Notes: generated by a model from the letters alone, not told the origin. 12,112 nucleotides of DNA from Halieaceae bacterium (GCA_018666055.1 JABJAS010000146.1:1-12112), one strand, 5' to 3'; numbered from the stretch's first letter, positions 1 through 7,754 are shown. A program made the numbers and translations.

Positions 1-1236
1 CGCGACACCCCGTAAATAAAACAGGGCAAATCCAAAGGGAGGCGTCAGAAAAGACGTCTGAAGATTTACGGCAATCATAATCCCAAGCCAAACCGGATCG
101 AATCCCATCGCTAACAAGATGGGGCCTACCACGGGCACGACCACGAAAGTGATTTCAATAAAATCGAGAATAAACCCCAGCAGAAACATGACCAGCATCA
201 CAATCAACAATGCGGTGTGTGGTCCTCCTCCGAGCGCCTCAAAAAATGACTCAATCATGGTATCGCCGCCAAATCCGCGGAAAACCAGTGAAAACAATGC
301 GGCACCGATGAGGATGAGAAAAACCATGCTCGTGGTAAATAGGGTGGACCGCGAGATATCCTGTAAAACGCGGAGTGTGAGTGCGCCGCGGCTCAGGGCA
401 AGCAACAGCGCCCCTACTGCACCGACGCCGGCTGCTTCTGTGGGGGTCGCAGCGCCCACAAGGATCGATCCCAGCACCAGTCCAATAAGGCCCAGTGGAG
501 GAAGCACCGCTGTCACCACCGACCGGATATCGGTCTTTTTAACCTCCGCTGGCGGAGCACTATTGGGCTGCAGTGTCGCCCGGATCAGAACATACGCCAA
601 ATACAGAAAAACCAGTACGATGCCAGGTACAACGGCGCCCACAAAGAGATCGCCGACCGAGACGGTTTGTGTATTGACGATGTTCATTTTTAATTGCGCC
701 TGTTGGTAGGCGCTCGACATGGTGTCGCCCAGCAATACGAGCGCAATCGACGGCGGTATAATTTGCCCTAATGTTCCAGTGGCACAAATAGTGCCTGCCG
801 CCAGTTGTGGCTGATATCCTGCGCGCAACATCGTTGGCAGGGCGAGAACACCCATGGTGACTACGGTCGCTCCAACGATCCCGGTGCTGGCAGCGAGCAA
901 TGCGCCAACAAGTATCACGGCCAAGCCCAACCCTCCCGGCCGAGCGCCGAACATGCCTGCTAAGTTTGCCAGCAGGTCTTCAGCGATTTTTGCGCGTTCT
1001 AGGACCACTCCCATTAAAATAAAAAGCGGCACGGCAACCAGCGTCTCGTTACTCATGGTGCCAAATATCCGGCCGGTTAATGCCGTCAAATAGGAGGCAT
1101 CAAAATGCCCTATTACAATACCGAGCGCCGCGAAGCCCAAGGCGGTGCCCCCTAATGTCAGCGCGACCGGAAAACCCAGTAGCAATATGCCGCACACCAC
1201 AACGAACATTGCGAGTGCGAGCTGTCCCTCAATCAT
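1..1236 (-). CDS. dctM: TRAP transporter large permease subunit DctM (3' end cut by window edge)
   Basis: This is the large membrane subunit of a tripartite ATP-independent periplasmic (TRAP) transporter, the ion-coupled channel that takes up organic acids or similar solutes delivered by a periplasmic binding protein. Translation from ATG 1236 gives 412 codons without a stop, mostly hydrophobic. Family signatures seen include PVALTLGG near residues 23-30, VPLFILMG near 69-76, GTLGQIIPPSIALVLLGD at 154-171, AATPTEAAG near 262-270 and LTPPFGFALFYLRG near 397-410. Family members usually run to 425 residues or more, so only a short C-terminal tail is missing. The start overlaps the dctQ stop as ATGA, with AAGG 7 nt upstream, which indicates translational coupling. 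The C-terminal motif resembles the subfamily often labelled mannitol/chloroaromatic compound transporters, but the substrate cannot be read from the sequence. Its hydrophobic frame leaves long meaningless frames open on the plus strand. Confidence 0.93.
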   Translation of the reverse strand, partial: MIEGQLALAMFVVVCGILLLGFPVALTLGGTALGFAALGIVIGHFDASYLTALTGRIFGTMSNETLVAVPLFILMGVVLERAKIAEDLLANLAGMFGARPGGLGLAVILVGALLAASTGIVGATVVTMGVLALPTMLRAGYQPQLAAGTICATGTLGQIIPPSIALVLLGDTMSSAYQQAQLKMNIVNTQTVSVGDLFVGAVVPGIVLVFLYLAYVLIRATLQPNSAPPAEVKKTDIRSVVTAVLPPLGLIGLVLGSILVGAATPTEAAGVGAVGALLLALSRGALTLRVLQDISRSTLFTTSMVFLILIGAALFSLVFRGFGGDTMIESFFEALGGGPHTALLIVMLVMFLLGFILDFIEITFVVVPVVGPILLAMGFDPVWLGIMIAVNLQTSFLTPPFGFALFYLRGVA

Positions 1237-1748
1237 GATGGATCCTTATGACAGAGCACATTGAGGCCCCGTCCGACTTGGGTAACAGCCTGTAGTGCCA
1301 GTAATACGGCCATGGCGGGAATCAGTGTTTTTAAGACATAAACCAGTGGCAACCCCCCAGGCTCAGGTGATGTTTCGAATGCCGACCAGCTGTCTAAGAC
1401 ATAGCCAAACGAACTCACGCCAATCAAGGCACAGAGGGGCAGTGTGAAAATAATATGCCCCAAGGTATTCACCCACGCCTTTTGCCGCGGAGTAAAACGG
1501 CGGTAAAACACATCGACTCGAACATGCTGATCCGCCCCCATGGTGACCGCAGCACCCAGCATAAACAGTGCGGCGTGGAGGTATTGAACGGATTCTTGGG
1601 CCGCGATCGCGCCGGTACTAAACCCATAACGTAATACGACGATGGCACAGACGGTCACTGCCATCACGGGGACGCACCACGCGACAACGACACCCAGTAG
1701 CGCAATGCCGTGATCGATCAGGGTGCTATTTTGGACGTTGTTGCTCAT
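1233..1748 (-). CDS. dctQ: TRAP transporter small permease subunit DctQ
   Basis: This is the small membrane subunit of the TRAP transporter, which pairs with DctM in the inner membrane. The protein is 171 residues from ATG 1748 and shows four hydrophobic stretches, roughly at residues 12-38, 53-72, 95-115 and 140-160, as expected for DctQ. The segment RYGFSTGAIAAQE followed by a charged loop (DQHVRVDVFYRR) matches the family pattern after the first helix. An in-frame GTG at 1772 with AGG 4 nt upstream would add eight residues; ATG 1748 has no clear Shine-Dalgarno, so the start is uncertain. The stop overlaps the dctM start. No dctP binding-protein gene lies upstream, because yaaA begins there on the other strand; it may lie beyond the left edge. 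Confidence 0.88.
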   Translation of the reverse strand: MSNNVQNSTLIDHGIALLGVVVAWCVPVMAVTVCAIVVLRYGFSTGAIAAQESVQYLHAALFMLGAAVTMGADQHVRVDVFYRRFTPRQKAWVNTLGHIIFTLPLCALIGVSSFGYVLDSWSAFETSPEPGGLPLVYVLKTLIPAMAVLLALQAVTQVGRGLNVLCHKDPS

Positions 1749-1824
1749 GGTTTTACCAAAGGTTTGTATCACTCAGCCTGAAGGTTATCATTCCACTCTT
1801 AAAGATTGCAGAAGAGGTGATGCA
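1749..1824. promoter_or_regulatory. Divergent dctQ / yaaA intergenic region
   Basis: This short stretch separates two divergently oriented genes and should hold the promoters of both. For yaaA, TATCAT at 1786-1791 matches five of six bases of a sigma-70 -10 box, but no good -35 lies at the right distance. The yaaA ribosome site (AGAGGTG just before 1825) is clear. I cannot place a credible promoter for dctQM and see no strong operator palindrome. Confidence 0.3.
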
Positions 1825-2601
1825 ATGCTGTCCATTCTGTCCCCCGCGAAAACGCTGGATTACGATACGGCGCCGACGACTCGCAAGTCGACGCAGCCGT
1901 TATTCCTAGATGAGGCCACGACGCTGGTGGGTGCGGCGCGTAAAATGACGCCAGACGATATCCAATCTCTGATGGGCGTTTCGGAAAAAATCGCGCAGCT
2001 CAATCATGAGCGATTCATGAACTGGGCGCCGGATTTTTCCCTTGATAACGCCAAGCAGGCGGTTTTAGCGTTTAAAGGCGATGTTTATACAGGGCTACGA
2101 GCAGACACCCTGAGCACGAAAGAGCTGGCTTTTGCGCAGAAGCATCTGCGCATTTTAAGTGGGCTCTACGGCCTGCTCCGGCCGCTCGACTTGATGCAAC
2201 CCTACCGTCTTGAAATGGGGCTACCTTTTCATCATGCCGGCGCTAAAAATTTATACGAGTTTTGGGGAGAGTCGATCACTCAACTGCTGGCCAAGCACGT
2301 GAAAGCCAGCGGTAGCCGAGTTTTGGTGAACCTTGCGTCTAATGAGTACTTTAAATCAGTGCGACCCAAACTGCTGGATGTCGACATTGTCACGCCGCAA
2401 TTTCGTGATTTGAAAAATGGGCAATACAAGATGATTTCCTTCTTTGCAAAAAAGGCGCGTGGTTTGATGGCCCGTTACATTATCGAGGAAGGCCTGAATA
2501 CGCCGGAGGGGCTGAAGGATTTTACCGGCGAGGGTTATTATTATAGTGCCGCTCAATCTCAAGGAGGGCAGTGGGTGTTTCTCCGCGATGCGCCTCAGTA
2601 G
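1825..2601 (+). CDS. yaaA: Peroxide stress protein YaaA (DUF328/UPF0246)
   Basis: YaaA is a cytoplasmic protein which in E. coli is induced by hydrogen peroxide through OxyR and lowers free intracellular iron, limiting Fenton damage to DNA and proteins; it also binds DNA. The reading frame is open from 1723, but the family start is MLSILSPAKTLDY at ATG 1825, preceded by AGAGGTGA at good spacing. This gives 258 residues, the same length as E. coli YaaA. Visible family motifs are SPAKTLDY (6-13), FKGDVYTGL (83-91), LSGLYGLLRPLDLMQPYRLE (111-130), NLASNEYFK (169-177), KMISFFAKKARGLMARY (202-218) and FTGEGYYY (233-240). It is transcribed alone and converges with the acyltransferase gene. No OxyR site could be recognised with confidence. 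Confidence 0.96.
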   Translation: MLSILSPAKTLDYDTAPTTRKSTQPLFLDEATTLVGAARKMTPDDIQSLMGVSEKIAQLNHERFMNWAPDFSLDNAKQAVLAFKGDVYTGLRADTLSTKELAFAQKHLRILSGLYGLLRPLDLMQPYRLEMGLPFHHAGAKNLYEFWGESITQLLAKHVKASGSRVLVNLASNEYFKSVRPKLLDVDIVTPQFRDLKNGQYKMISFFAKKARGLMARYIIEEGLNTPEGLKDFTGEGYYYSAAQSQGGQWVFLRDAPQ

Positions 2602-2620
2602 ACGCCTTAATGGCTGTCTA
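2599..2620. terminator. Hairpin across the convergent yaaA / acyltransferase stop codons
   Basis: TAGACGCC (2599-2606), loop TTAAT, then GGC-T-GTCTA (2612-2620) forms an 8-bp stem with one bulged T at 2615. It contains the yaaA TAG and the opposing TAA, which are only 5 bp apart. Position between convergent genes suggests a bidirectional transcription end. No strong U-tract follows on either strand (only AGTTT on the plus side), so it is at best a weak intrinsic terminator. Confidence 0.35.
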
Positions 2621-3797
2621 GTTTAAAGGGCAGCAGCGTTGCGGCCTCCTTCTGATACGCCCGCACATGATCACATTCTTGCGCCGCAAACTGGGCAACA
2701 GCGTCGCTGAACCGCTCGTCAACAATCCAGTGATTAGAGTAAGTCAGCACGGGCTCGAAGCCTCGCTGAATTTTGTGCTCCCCTTGCGCGCCTGGATCAA
2801 AACGTGACAAACCGGCGTCAATACAATACTCGATTCCACGGTAATAACAGGCTTCAAAGTGCAGATAATCGAAGTCAGCAAGGCACCCCCAATAGCGCCC
2901 ATATAGGGTATCCCCCCCTTCAAAAAATAGCGCTGCAGCGACCGCCTCTCCCCCGCAGAACGCCAAAACCATCACCGGTGTTGCACCCAGTGCGGGGCAG
3001 GCTTCGGTGAAAAAAGTGTCGGTTAAATAACCGCCGTGGCCAGAGCGTTTCGCATAAGTGGTTTGGTAGCAACGATGAAAAAATTGCCAATTTTCAGGCG
3101 TAATCTCCTCGCCTTTCTTGGTTTCCAGCACTAGGCCTTGCCGCGCGATCTGGTCTCGTTCTCGCCGCAAGTTTTTGCGTTTACGGCTGTTAAAGCGTGC
3201 TAAGAAGTCTTGGAAGTCGCCATATCCGCGGTTAAACCAGTGGAACTGTGTGGTTAACCGTTGCGGCATACCTAAGTCGACCAGTGCATCAGACTGAGCT
3301 TGCTCCAAAAATAAGACATGCCAACTAGAGACTTCTAAGGAGGAGCAAAGCGCTTGTACCCCATAAACTACGTCCGATAGCGCGTTGTGATGCTCACTGT
3401 CATACCAAAGACGCTGGCCAGTGGCTGGCGTAAAAGGCACTGCGGTCACCAGTTTTGGATAGTACTCAAGGCCCATCCGTTGCCACGCTTCCGCCCATGA
3501 CCAATCAAACACGTATTCACCATAGCTATGACCTTTGACGTAGGCGGGCACAAAGCCCAGTGGTGATCCCAATCGTTCTAGTTGGATGTGTGCAGGTTGC
3601 CAGCCACTTTGCGCCGTAGTGCACCCTGTGGACTCTAGAGAGTGCAAAAAATCCCAACGTAAAAAGGGGTCGTCTTCACCAAAGCAATTGCGCCACAGCG
3701 AAGGATCAATGTCAGACATTGATCGATGTACGGTGGCATTGAGCGATGCGTCGTTGTGGTCAGTCAAGCGGCACGGACCCCAACCAAAAATCGGCAC
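2607..3797 (-). CDS. GNAT-superfamily N-acyltransferase, FemAB-like (COG3146 / PF04339)
   Basis: This 396-residue protein belongs to a widespread proteobacterial family of tandem GNAT-fold proteins annotated as FemAB-like or 'peptidogalycan biosynthesis/recognition'; the true substrate is not established. Family signatures are DPFLRWDFLHSLE near 43-55, the basic run SRKRKNLRRERDQ near 204-216, CYQTTYAKR near 243-251, LYGRYWGC near 298-305, HFEACYYRGIEYCI near 313-326 and FDPGAQGEHKIQRGFEP near 333-349. The chosen start is GTG 3797, with AGGCGG 5 nt before it, and overlaps the end of ubiA by 38 nt in another frame. TTG 3767 (forming TTGACTGA with the ubiA stop) and ATG 3719 are alternatives; homology appears to begin around residue 20. 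It is the last gene of the recG-ubiA unit and likely translationally coupled to ubiA. No signal peptide is seen, so it is probably cytoplasmic. Confidence 0.87.
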   Translation of the reverse strand: MPIFGWGPCRLTDHNDASLNATVHRSMSDIDPSLWRNCFGEDDPFLRWDFLHSLESTGCTTAQSGWQPAHIQLERLGSPLGFVPAYVKGHSYGEYVFDWSWAEAWQRMGLEYYPKLVTAVPFTPATGQRLWYDSEHHNALSDVVYGVQALCSSLEVSSWHVLFLEQAQSDALVDLGMPQRLTTQFHWFNRGYGDFQDFLARFNSRKRKNLRRERDQIARQGLVLETKKGEEITPENWQFFHRCYQTTYAKRSGHGGYLTDTFFTEACPALGATPVMVLAFCGGEAVAAALFFEGGDTLYGRYWGCLADFDYLHFEACYYRGIEYCIDAGLSRFDPGAQGEHKIQRGFEPVLTYSNHWIVDERFSDAVAQFAAQECDHVRAYQKEAATLLPFKLDSH

Positions 3798-4737
3798 ACA
3801 GCCCGCCTAAAATAAGTACACCGATCCATTTACTCTGGTTAAAGGCTCTAAAACATTGCTGTGTATCGCGATCTTTGATGAGCCAGAGGTGTCGTGTAAA
3901 CAGGAGACCGACGGCGCTGACTGCGGCGTAGTAGGCCACTCCGAGGTTAAACGCAGCACCGCAGCAGCAGAAGGCGATGATGCAAAGGCACTGTAGTATG
4001 CCAATGATACGCACATCGAGATGGCCAAATAAGATTGCCGTGGACTTAATGCCTACCGTCAAATCATCTTCTCGATCGACCATGGCGTACTGCGTGTCAT
4101 AGATGACAGTCCAGAGAAGATTGGCGCCAAATAACCACCATAGTGCTGTAGGGAGGGTATTCACACTGGCGGCAAAGGCCATGGGGATGCTCCAGGAGAA
4201 GGCTAGGCCCAACACAATTTGTGGCAGGTGGGTCACGCGTTTCATTAGCGGATAGACTAAGGCTAATGCTAGCCCTGCGATCGAGAGCTTAATGGTGAGC
4301 GCATTGGTGAGTGCGACTAAAACCAGGGCAATGCTCAATAAGCCAACCAGTAAAAAAAGGGCTTCAGAGACGCTTAAGGCGCCACTGACTAATGGTCTTA
4401 ATCGGGTTCTCTCGACGTGACCGTCTAGATTTCGATCAGCGAGATCATTTGCAACACAACCGGCGGATCTCATCACAATAGCGCCGGCGACAAACAGGCA
4501 GAGTAGCGCCCAAGGCGGGTAACCCTGATTCGCCAGTACCATTCCCCATAACGTGGGCGCTAGCAGCAGAAAAGAGCCGATGGGCTTATCAAACCGCGTG
4601 ATCTCGATCACCGCACGCAACTTGCGTGCTGTTATCCCTGTGTCTGGCTCAAGAGAAGGGGGTGACTCAACCATTAACACGCTTTCCGCTTTCGGGGGGT
4701 GCGCCAGTTTAGCCGGCTGAGCACAACGATGCGACAT
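3760..4737 (-). CDS. ubiA: 4-hydroxybenzoate octaprenyltransferase UbiA
   Basis: UbiA is an inner-membrane enzyme that attaches a polyprenyl chain to 4-hydroxybenzoate, an early committed step in ubiquinone synthesis. The first Mg-pyrophosphate motif is NDLADRNLDG (97-106) within CVANDLADRNLDGHVERTR, and the second is DREDDLTVGIKS (221-232) preceded by YDTQYAMV; both are complete. DKPIGSFLLLAPTLWG (50-65) is the characteristic first helix, and about eight further hydrophobic segments follow. From ATG 4737 the protein has 325 residues, longer than the usual 290-300. ATG 4674, with GGAAAG upstream, gives a more typical 304 residues and may be the real start. It lies 30 bp downstream of recG on the same strand and overlaps the next gene. 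The usual partner ubiC (chorismate lyase) is not beside it in this window. Confidence 0.95.
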   Translation of the reverse strand: MSHRCAQPAKLAHPPKAESVLMVESPPSLEPDTGITARKLRAVIEITRFDKPIGSFLLLAPTLWGMVLANQGYPPWALLCLFVAGAIVMRSAGCVANDLADRNLDGHVERTRLRPLVSGALSVSEALFLLVGLLSIALVLVALTNALTIKLSIAGLALALVYPLMKRVTHLPQIVLGLAFSWSIPMAFAASVNTLPTALWWLFGANLLWTVIYDTQYAMVDREDDLTVGIKSTAILFGHLDVRIIGILQCLCIIAFCCCGAAFNLGVAYYAAVSAVGLLFTRHLWLIKDRDTQQCFRAFNQSKWIGVLILGGLCADFWLGSVPLD

Positions 4738-4767
4738 CGGCCTGATTTAGCAGGTCGCCCCGTTGGA

Positions 4768-6831
4768 TTAAACACGCGCAAAATCGGCACGAGGACCGGC
4801 CCAGCGAGTCATCAAGGCTTGCGCGCGGGTCATATCGTGCCGATGCAGATGTTGCGCGATATCGTGTGCTGTTAATAAGAGCGCTTCATGCTCCGGGAGC
4901 CTCGCCACCCTAAACTGTGCGAGCCCGGTTTGCCGGGTGCCGAGCAGCTCACCGGGCCCACGTATGCGCAAATCAGCTTCTGCAATCACAAAGCCATCGT
5001 GGGTATTCTGCATGACCTTCAGTCTTTCTTGTGCCGTCATCGATAGTGGCGGACGAAACAACAACACGCAGTGGCTCTCAATAGCGCCGCGGCCAACACG
5101 CCCGCGGAGTTGGTGTAGCTGTGCAAGCCCCAAGCGCTCAGCATTATCGATAATCATAAGGCTGGCCTTTGGCACATCTACGCCAACTTCAATGACGGTC
5201 GTCGCCACGAGTAACTGCAGCGCTCCCGCTTTAAACTGCGCCATTACGCTGGCTTTATCCGCCGGCTTTAACTTGCCATGCACCAAACCGATTGCTACCC
5301 CCGGTAGAGCCTTCGATAGGGTGTCCAGCGTCGCCGTGGCTGCTTCCATGTGTAGTGAGTCGCTTTCTTCGATCGCGGTACAGACCCAATACGCTTGTCG
5401 CCCATCACGGCAAGCGGCGCCAACCCGTTTGATGACGGCATTACGGCGATCATGATCGATTAAGGTCGTCGTCACGGGTGTCCGTCCGGGGGGTAGCTCG
5501 TCAATCACCGAGCAATCGAGGTCACCATAAGCGACCATGGCGAGTGAGCGAGGAATCGGTGTTGCGGTTAACGCGAGCTGGTGGGGATGCTGTCCGTCCG
5601 CACCTTTGTCCGCCAGCGCAAGGCGTTGGTGAACGCCAAAACGATGCTGCTCGTCGACGACGATTAACCCAAGGCGTTGAAAATGCACGTCTTCTTGGAA
5701 TAACGCGTGTGTCCCGACCACAACAGCCGCTTCACCGTTCGCGAGTTGTTGCAAGACCTCAGCACGGGCCCGTCCTTTGATACGCCCGCTTAACCACGAA
5801 ACAGGTTTGCCCAGCGGCGCGAACCAAGACTCTAAAGTTGAAAAGTGCTGTTCGGCGAGCAGTTCAGTGGGTGCCATGAAGGCAACCTGATAGCCCGACG
5901 CGATCGTGTCGAGTGCTGCTTTAGCTGCCACTAAGGTCTTGCCCGACCCCACATCACCCTGCACCAAACGTAACATGGGGTGATCTTGAGCGAGGTCTTG
6001 ACTGAGATCTGCGCCCACGCGATTTTGCGCGTCAGTTGGGCTAAAAGGCAGTGATGATAAGAGGGCTTTCGATAAGGAAGATGCTGCGTGGATGACTGGC
6101 GCAACAAATTGCCGCTCTTGATCGCGCACCCCTAAAACGGAGACTTGGTGGGCGATGAGTTCCTCGAGTGCCAATCGCATTTGTGCGCGGTGTGTCCCTT
6201 GCTGAATTTCCACAAGTGAAGCGGAAGGTGGGGGATGATGAAGAAATGAAAGGGCTTCCGGCAGGGTGATGGTATCGTCGGTGACACCGGCTAACAGGTC
6301 ATCTGGCGGAGTTTTCGTGAGCAATGCCACCGCCTGACCACACAGTTTTCGCCAGGTACTCTGCCCGAGTCCACTGACAGTGGGATAAACCGGCGTGAGT
6401 GCTGGCTCCAACAAGCTGGCCTCGTCACCCAGCCGATATTCTGGGTGCACCATTTCCACCTTACCCGCTAACCTCCGGGGTGTACCAAAGAGAGTGACGC
6501 GGCCCCCTGTTTTAAACTGAGCGACCTGCGTTTGGCGAAAATGGAAAAAACGGACGGTGATCAACCCAGTGTCATCACTGATTTGAACCACCAGCGTGCG
6601 CCGCCGACCCATTGTAACGGCAGCGCCTCTGATATCCCCTTGTACGACTGCATCGATTTGATCAGTGAGTGCGCCGATGGGCGTGACGCGAGTGCGGTCT
6701 TGATACCGAAGCGGAAAATGAAACAGCAGATCTTCCAGAGAATAGATGCCAATTTCCGACAAACGTAGTCTCAATTTTTCGCCGACACCGCGGAGCGTCG
6801 TCACCGGATTTTGCAAAATGGTTTGGCTCAA
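4768..6831 (-). CDS. recG: ATP-dependent DNA helicase RecG
   Basis: RecG is a double-stranded-DNA translocase that unwinds branched DNA, regresses stalled replication forks and processes recombination intermediates and R-loops. The 687 residues show an N-terminal wedge/OB region with RYQDRTRVTPIGAL (42-55), then the helicase core: GDVGSGKT (292-299, Walker A), APTELLAEQH (320-329), DEQH (393-396, the RecG form of Walker B), TATPIPRSLA (422-431), GLVHGKLKP (515-523), ATTVIEVGVDVP (543-554), and QLRGRVGRG (574-582). RIRGPGELLGTRQTG (622-636) closes the core as in other RecG proteins. Length is normal. The start is TTG 6831: an in-frame stop lies upstream near 6900 and no ATG or GTG falls between. 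It heads the recG-ubiA-acyltransferase unit and is divergent from the SDR gene. Confidence 0.97.
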   Translation of the reverse strand: MSQTILQNPVTTLRGVGEKLRLRLSEIGIYSLEDLLFHFPLRYQDRTRVTPIGALTDQIDAVVQGDIRGAAVTMGRRRTLVVQISDDTGLITVRFFHFRQTQVAQFKTGGRVTLFGTPRRLAGKVEMVHPEYRLGDEASLLEPALTPVYPTVSGLGQSTWRKLCGQAVALLTKTPPDDLLAGVTDDTITLPEALSFLHHPPPSASLVEIQQGTHRAQMRLALEELIAHQVSVLGVRDQERQFVAPVIHAASSLSKALLSSLPFSPTDAQNRVGADLSQDLAQDHPMLRLVQGDVGSGKTLVAAKAALDTIASGYQVAFMAPTELLAEQHFSTLESWFAPLGKPVSWLSGRIKGRARAEVLQQLANGEAAVVVGTHALFQEDVHFQRLGLIVVDEQHRFGVHQRLALADKGADGQHPHQLALTATPIPRSLAMVAYGDLDCSVIDELPPGRTPVTTTLIDHDRRNAVIKRVGAACRDGRQAYWVCTAIEESDSLHMEAATATLDTLSKALPGVAIGLVHGKLKPADKASVMAQFKAGALQLLVATTVIEVGVDVPKASLMIIDNAERLGLAQLHQLRGRVGRGAIESHCVLLFRPPLSMTAQERLKVMQNTHDGFVIAEADLRIRGPGELLGTRQTGLAQFRVARLPEHEALLLTAHDIAQHLHRHDMTRAQALMTRWAGPRADFARV

Positions 6832-6902
6832 AGGCGTCTCGATACCCTGCTGTCTCTGCCAGAGTGTTATCTTAGCGATTCTTAGATGAGGCTGCGCACT
6901 TT
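6832..6902. promoter_or_regulatory. Divergent recG / SDR-gene intergenic region
   Basis: This 71-bp spacer lies between two divergent genes and must hold or adjoin both promoters. An 11-bp palindrome, CTCTGCCAGAG, sits at 6854-6864 and a direct repeat CTTAG occurs at 6871-6875 and 6881-6885. GAGG near 6888-6891 may serve as a distant ribosome site for the plus-strand gene. No convincing -35/-10 pair was found, so any operator role for the palindrome is only a suggestion. Confidence 0.25.
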
Positions 6903-7733
6903 ATGCACCTGCTTATCCTTGGATGTGGCGATATTGGCACGCGCGTGGGGTCTTCAATGGCCGATGCCGGTTGGTCCGTGTCGGCTGCGCGTCGGAATGC
7001 CGGCACGCTATCGGAGCGGTTTGATCGGCATCAGGTAGATCTCACTGACCCAGCGTCTATGGCCGCCTTACCGGTCCGCGATCCGGATTATATTCTCGTC
7101 ACGCCAACCCCCCAGTCATACGATCCAATGGGGTACCACAAAGGTTTTACTGAGGCCGCTGAGCTATTGGCGGCACAACCGTGGCTATTGGCGTGTCGTC
7201 GCGTTATCTGGGTGTCATCAACGCGGGTTTATCGTGAGGCGGAGGGTGGCTGGGTGGACGAGCACTCACCACTGAACGTGAGCGAGCCCCAAGCGCGGGC
7301 GATGGTGGCAGCGGAGGCTGCAATCCGACGCGCGAGAACCACCACCGTTATTCGGCCCGCTGGTGTCTATGGCGACCCGCAGGGTATGTTGATTCGTCGG
7401 GTCCTCTCGGGCCAGGGAGGGGCACCAGGATCTTCGTTTGGTAACCGTATTCATCGAGAAGATTTAGCACGGTTGATCACGCACTGTTTGCAGTTAGATG
7501 AGCAAGGCAAAGCGGTACCACCCACTTTGGTAGCGGCGGATGAAGATACAACCCCGACCTACGAAGTGGAGCGATGGCTGGCACAAAAACTGGGCGTGAA
7601 TCTCAGTGAAACGCCTCAGCAGGCGATTTCAAGAGCGAACCGTCAATGCCGAAGCGCCTTACTCAAGGAGATTGGCTTCACCCTCACCTATCCTTCATGG
7701 CGCGAAGGGTATTCAGCGGCCATCAACGTGTAA
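6903..7733 (+). CDS. Atypical SDR-family NAD(P)-binding protein, YeeZ-like
   Basis: This 276-residue protein has a Rossmann-fold start, LLILGCGDIGTRVG (3-16), with the GxGxxG dinucleotide-binding motif, and continues as an extended short-chain dehydrogenase/epimerase: PDYILVTPTP near 61-70, VIWVSSTRVY (101-110), VDEHSPLN (118-125), VIRPAGVYGD (149-158) and NRIHREDLARLI (181-192). It resembles E. coli YeeZ and other 'NAD-dependent epimerase/dehydratase' proteins of unknown substrate. The YxxxK pair expected after the SSTRVY strand is absent; the region reads SEPQARAMVAAE with neither Tyr nor Lys. This suggests a nucleotide-binding or non-canonical enzyme rather than a standard epimerase. The ATG at 6903 begins directly at the beta strand, so the start is secure. 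It stands alone, divergent from recG and convergent with ridA (21 bp gap). Confidence 0.88.
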   Translation: MHLLILGCGDIGTRVGSSMADAGWSVSAARRNAGTLSERFDRHQVDLTDPASMAALPVRDPDYILVTPTPQSYDPMGYHKGFTEAAELLAAQPWLLACRRVIWVSSTRVYREAEGGWVDEHSPLNVSEPQARAMVAAEAAIRRARTTTVIRPAGVYGDPQGMLIRRVLSGQGGAPGSSFGNRIHREDLARLITHCLQLDEQGKAVPPTLVAADEDTTPTYEVERWLAQKLGVNLSETPQQAISRANRQCRSALLKEIGFTLTYPSWREGYSAAINV

Positions 7734-7754
7734 GGCGTGATCACTGAGGGGTCA

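Noticed and set aside
119..709. Long open frame on the plus strand, rich in Ser, Thr and Pro
   Set aside because: It is antisense to dctM, whose minus-strand translation matches the TRAP large subunit throughout. The plus-strand product has no family resemblance.
854..1093. Second plus-strand open frame opposite dctM
   Set aside because: Same reason: low-complexity product lying within the strongly supported dctM frame.
3807..4028. Short minus-strand frame inside ubiA
   Set aside because: Alternative frame of ubiA; the UbiA frame carries both prenyltransferase motifs and the membrane segments.
4937..5455. 172-codon plus-strand open frame
   Set aside because: It lies opposite the helicase core of recG, whose motifs are all present; the antisense product is Ser/Arg-rich without recognisable domains.
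7737..7744. Palindrome GTGATCAC in the 21-bp gap between the convergent SDR gene and ridA
   Set aside because: Eight bases with no loop cannot form a useful terminator hairpin, no U-tract follows, and such a palindrome is expected by chance.
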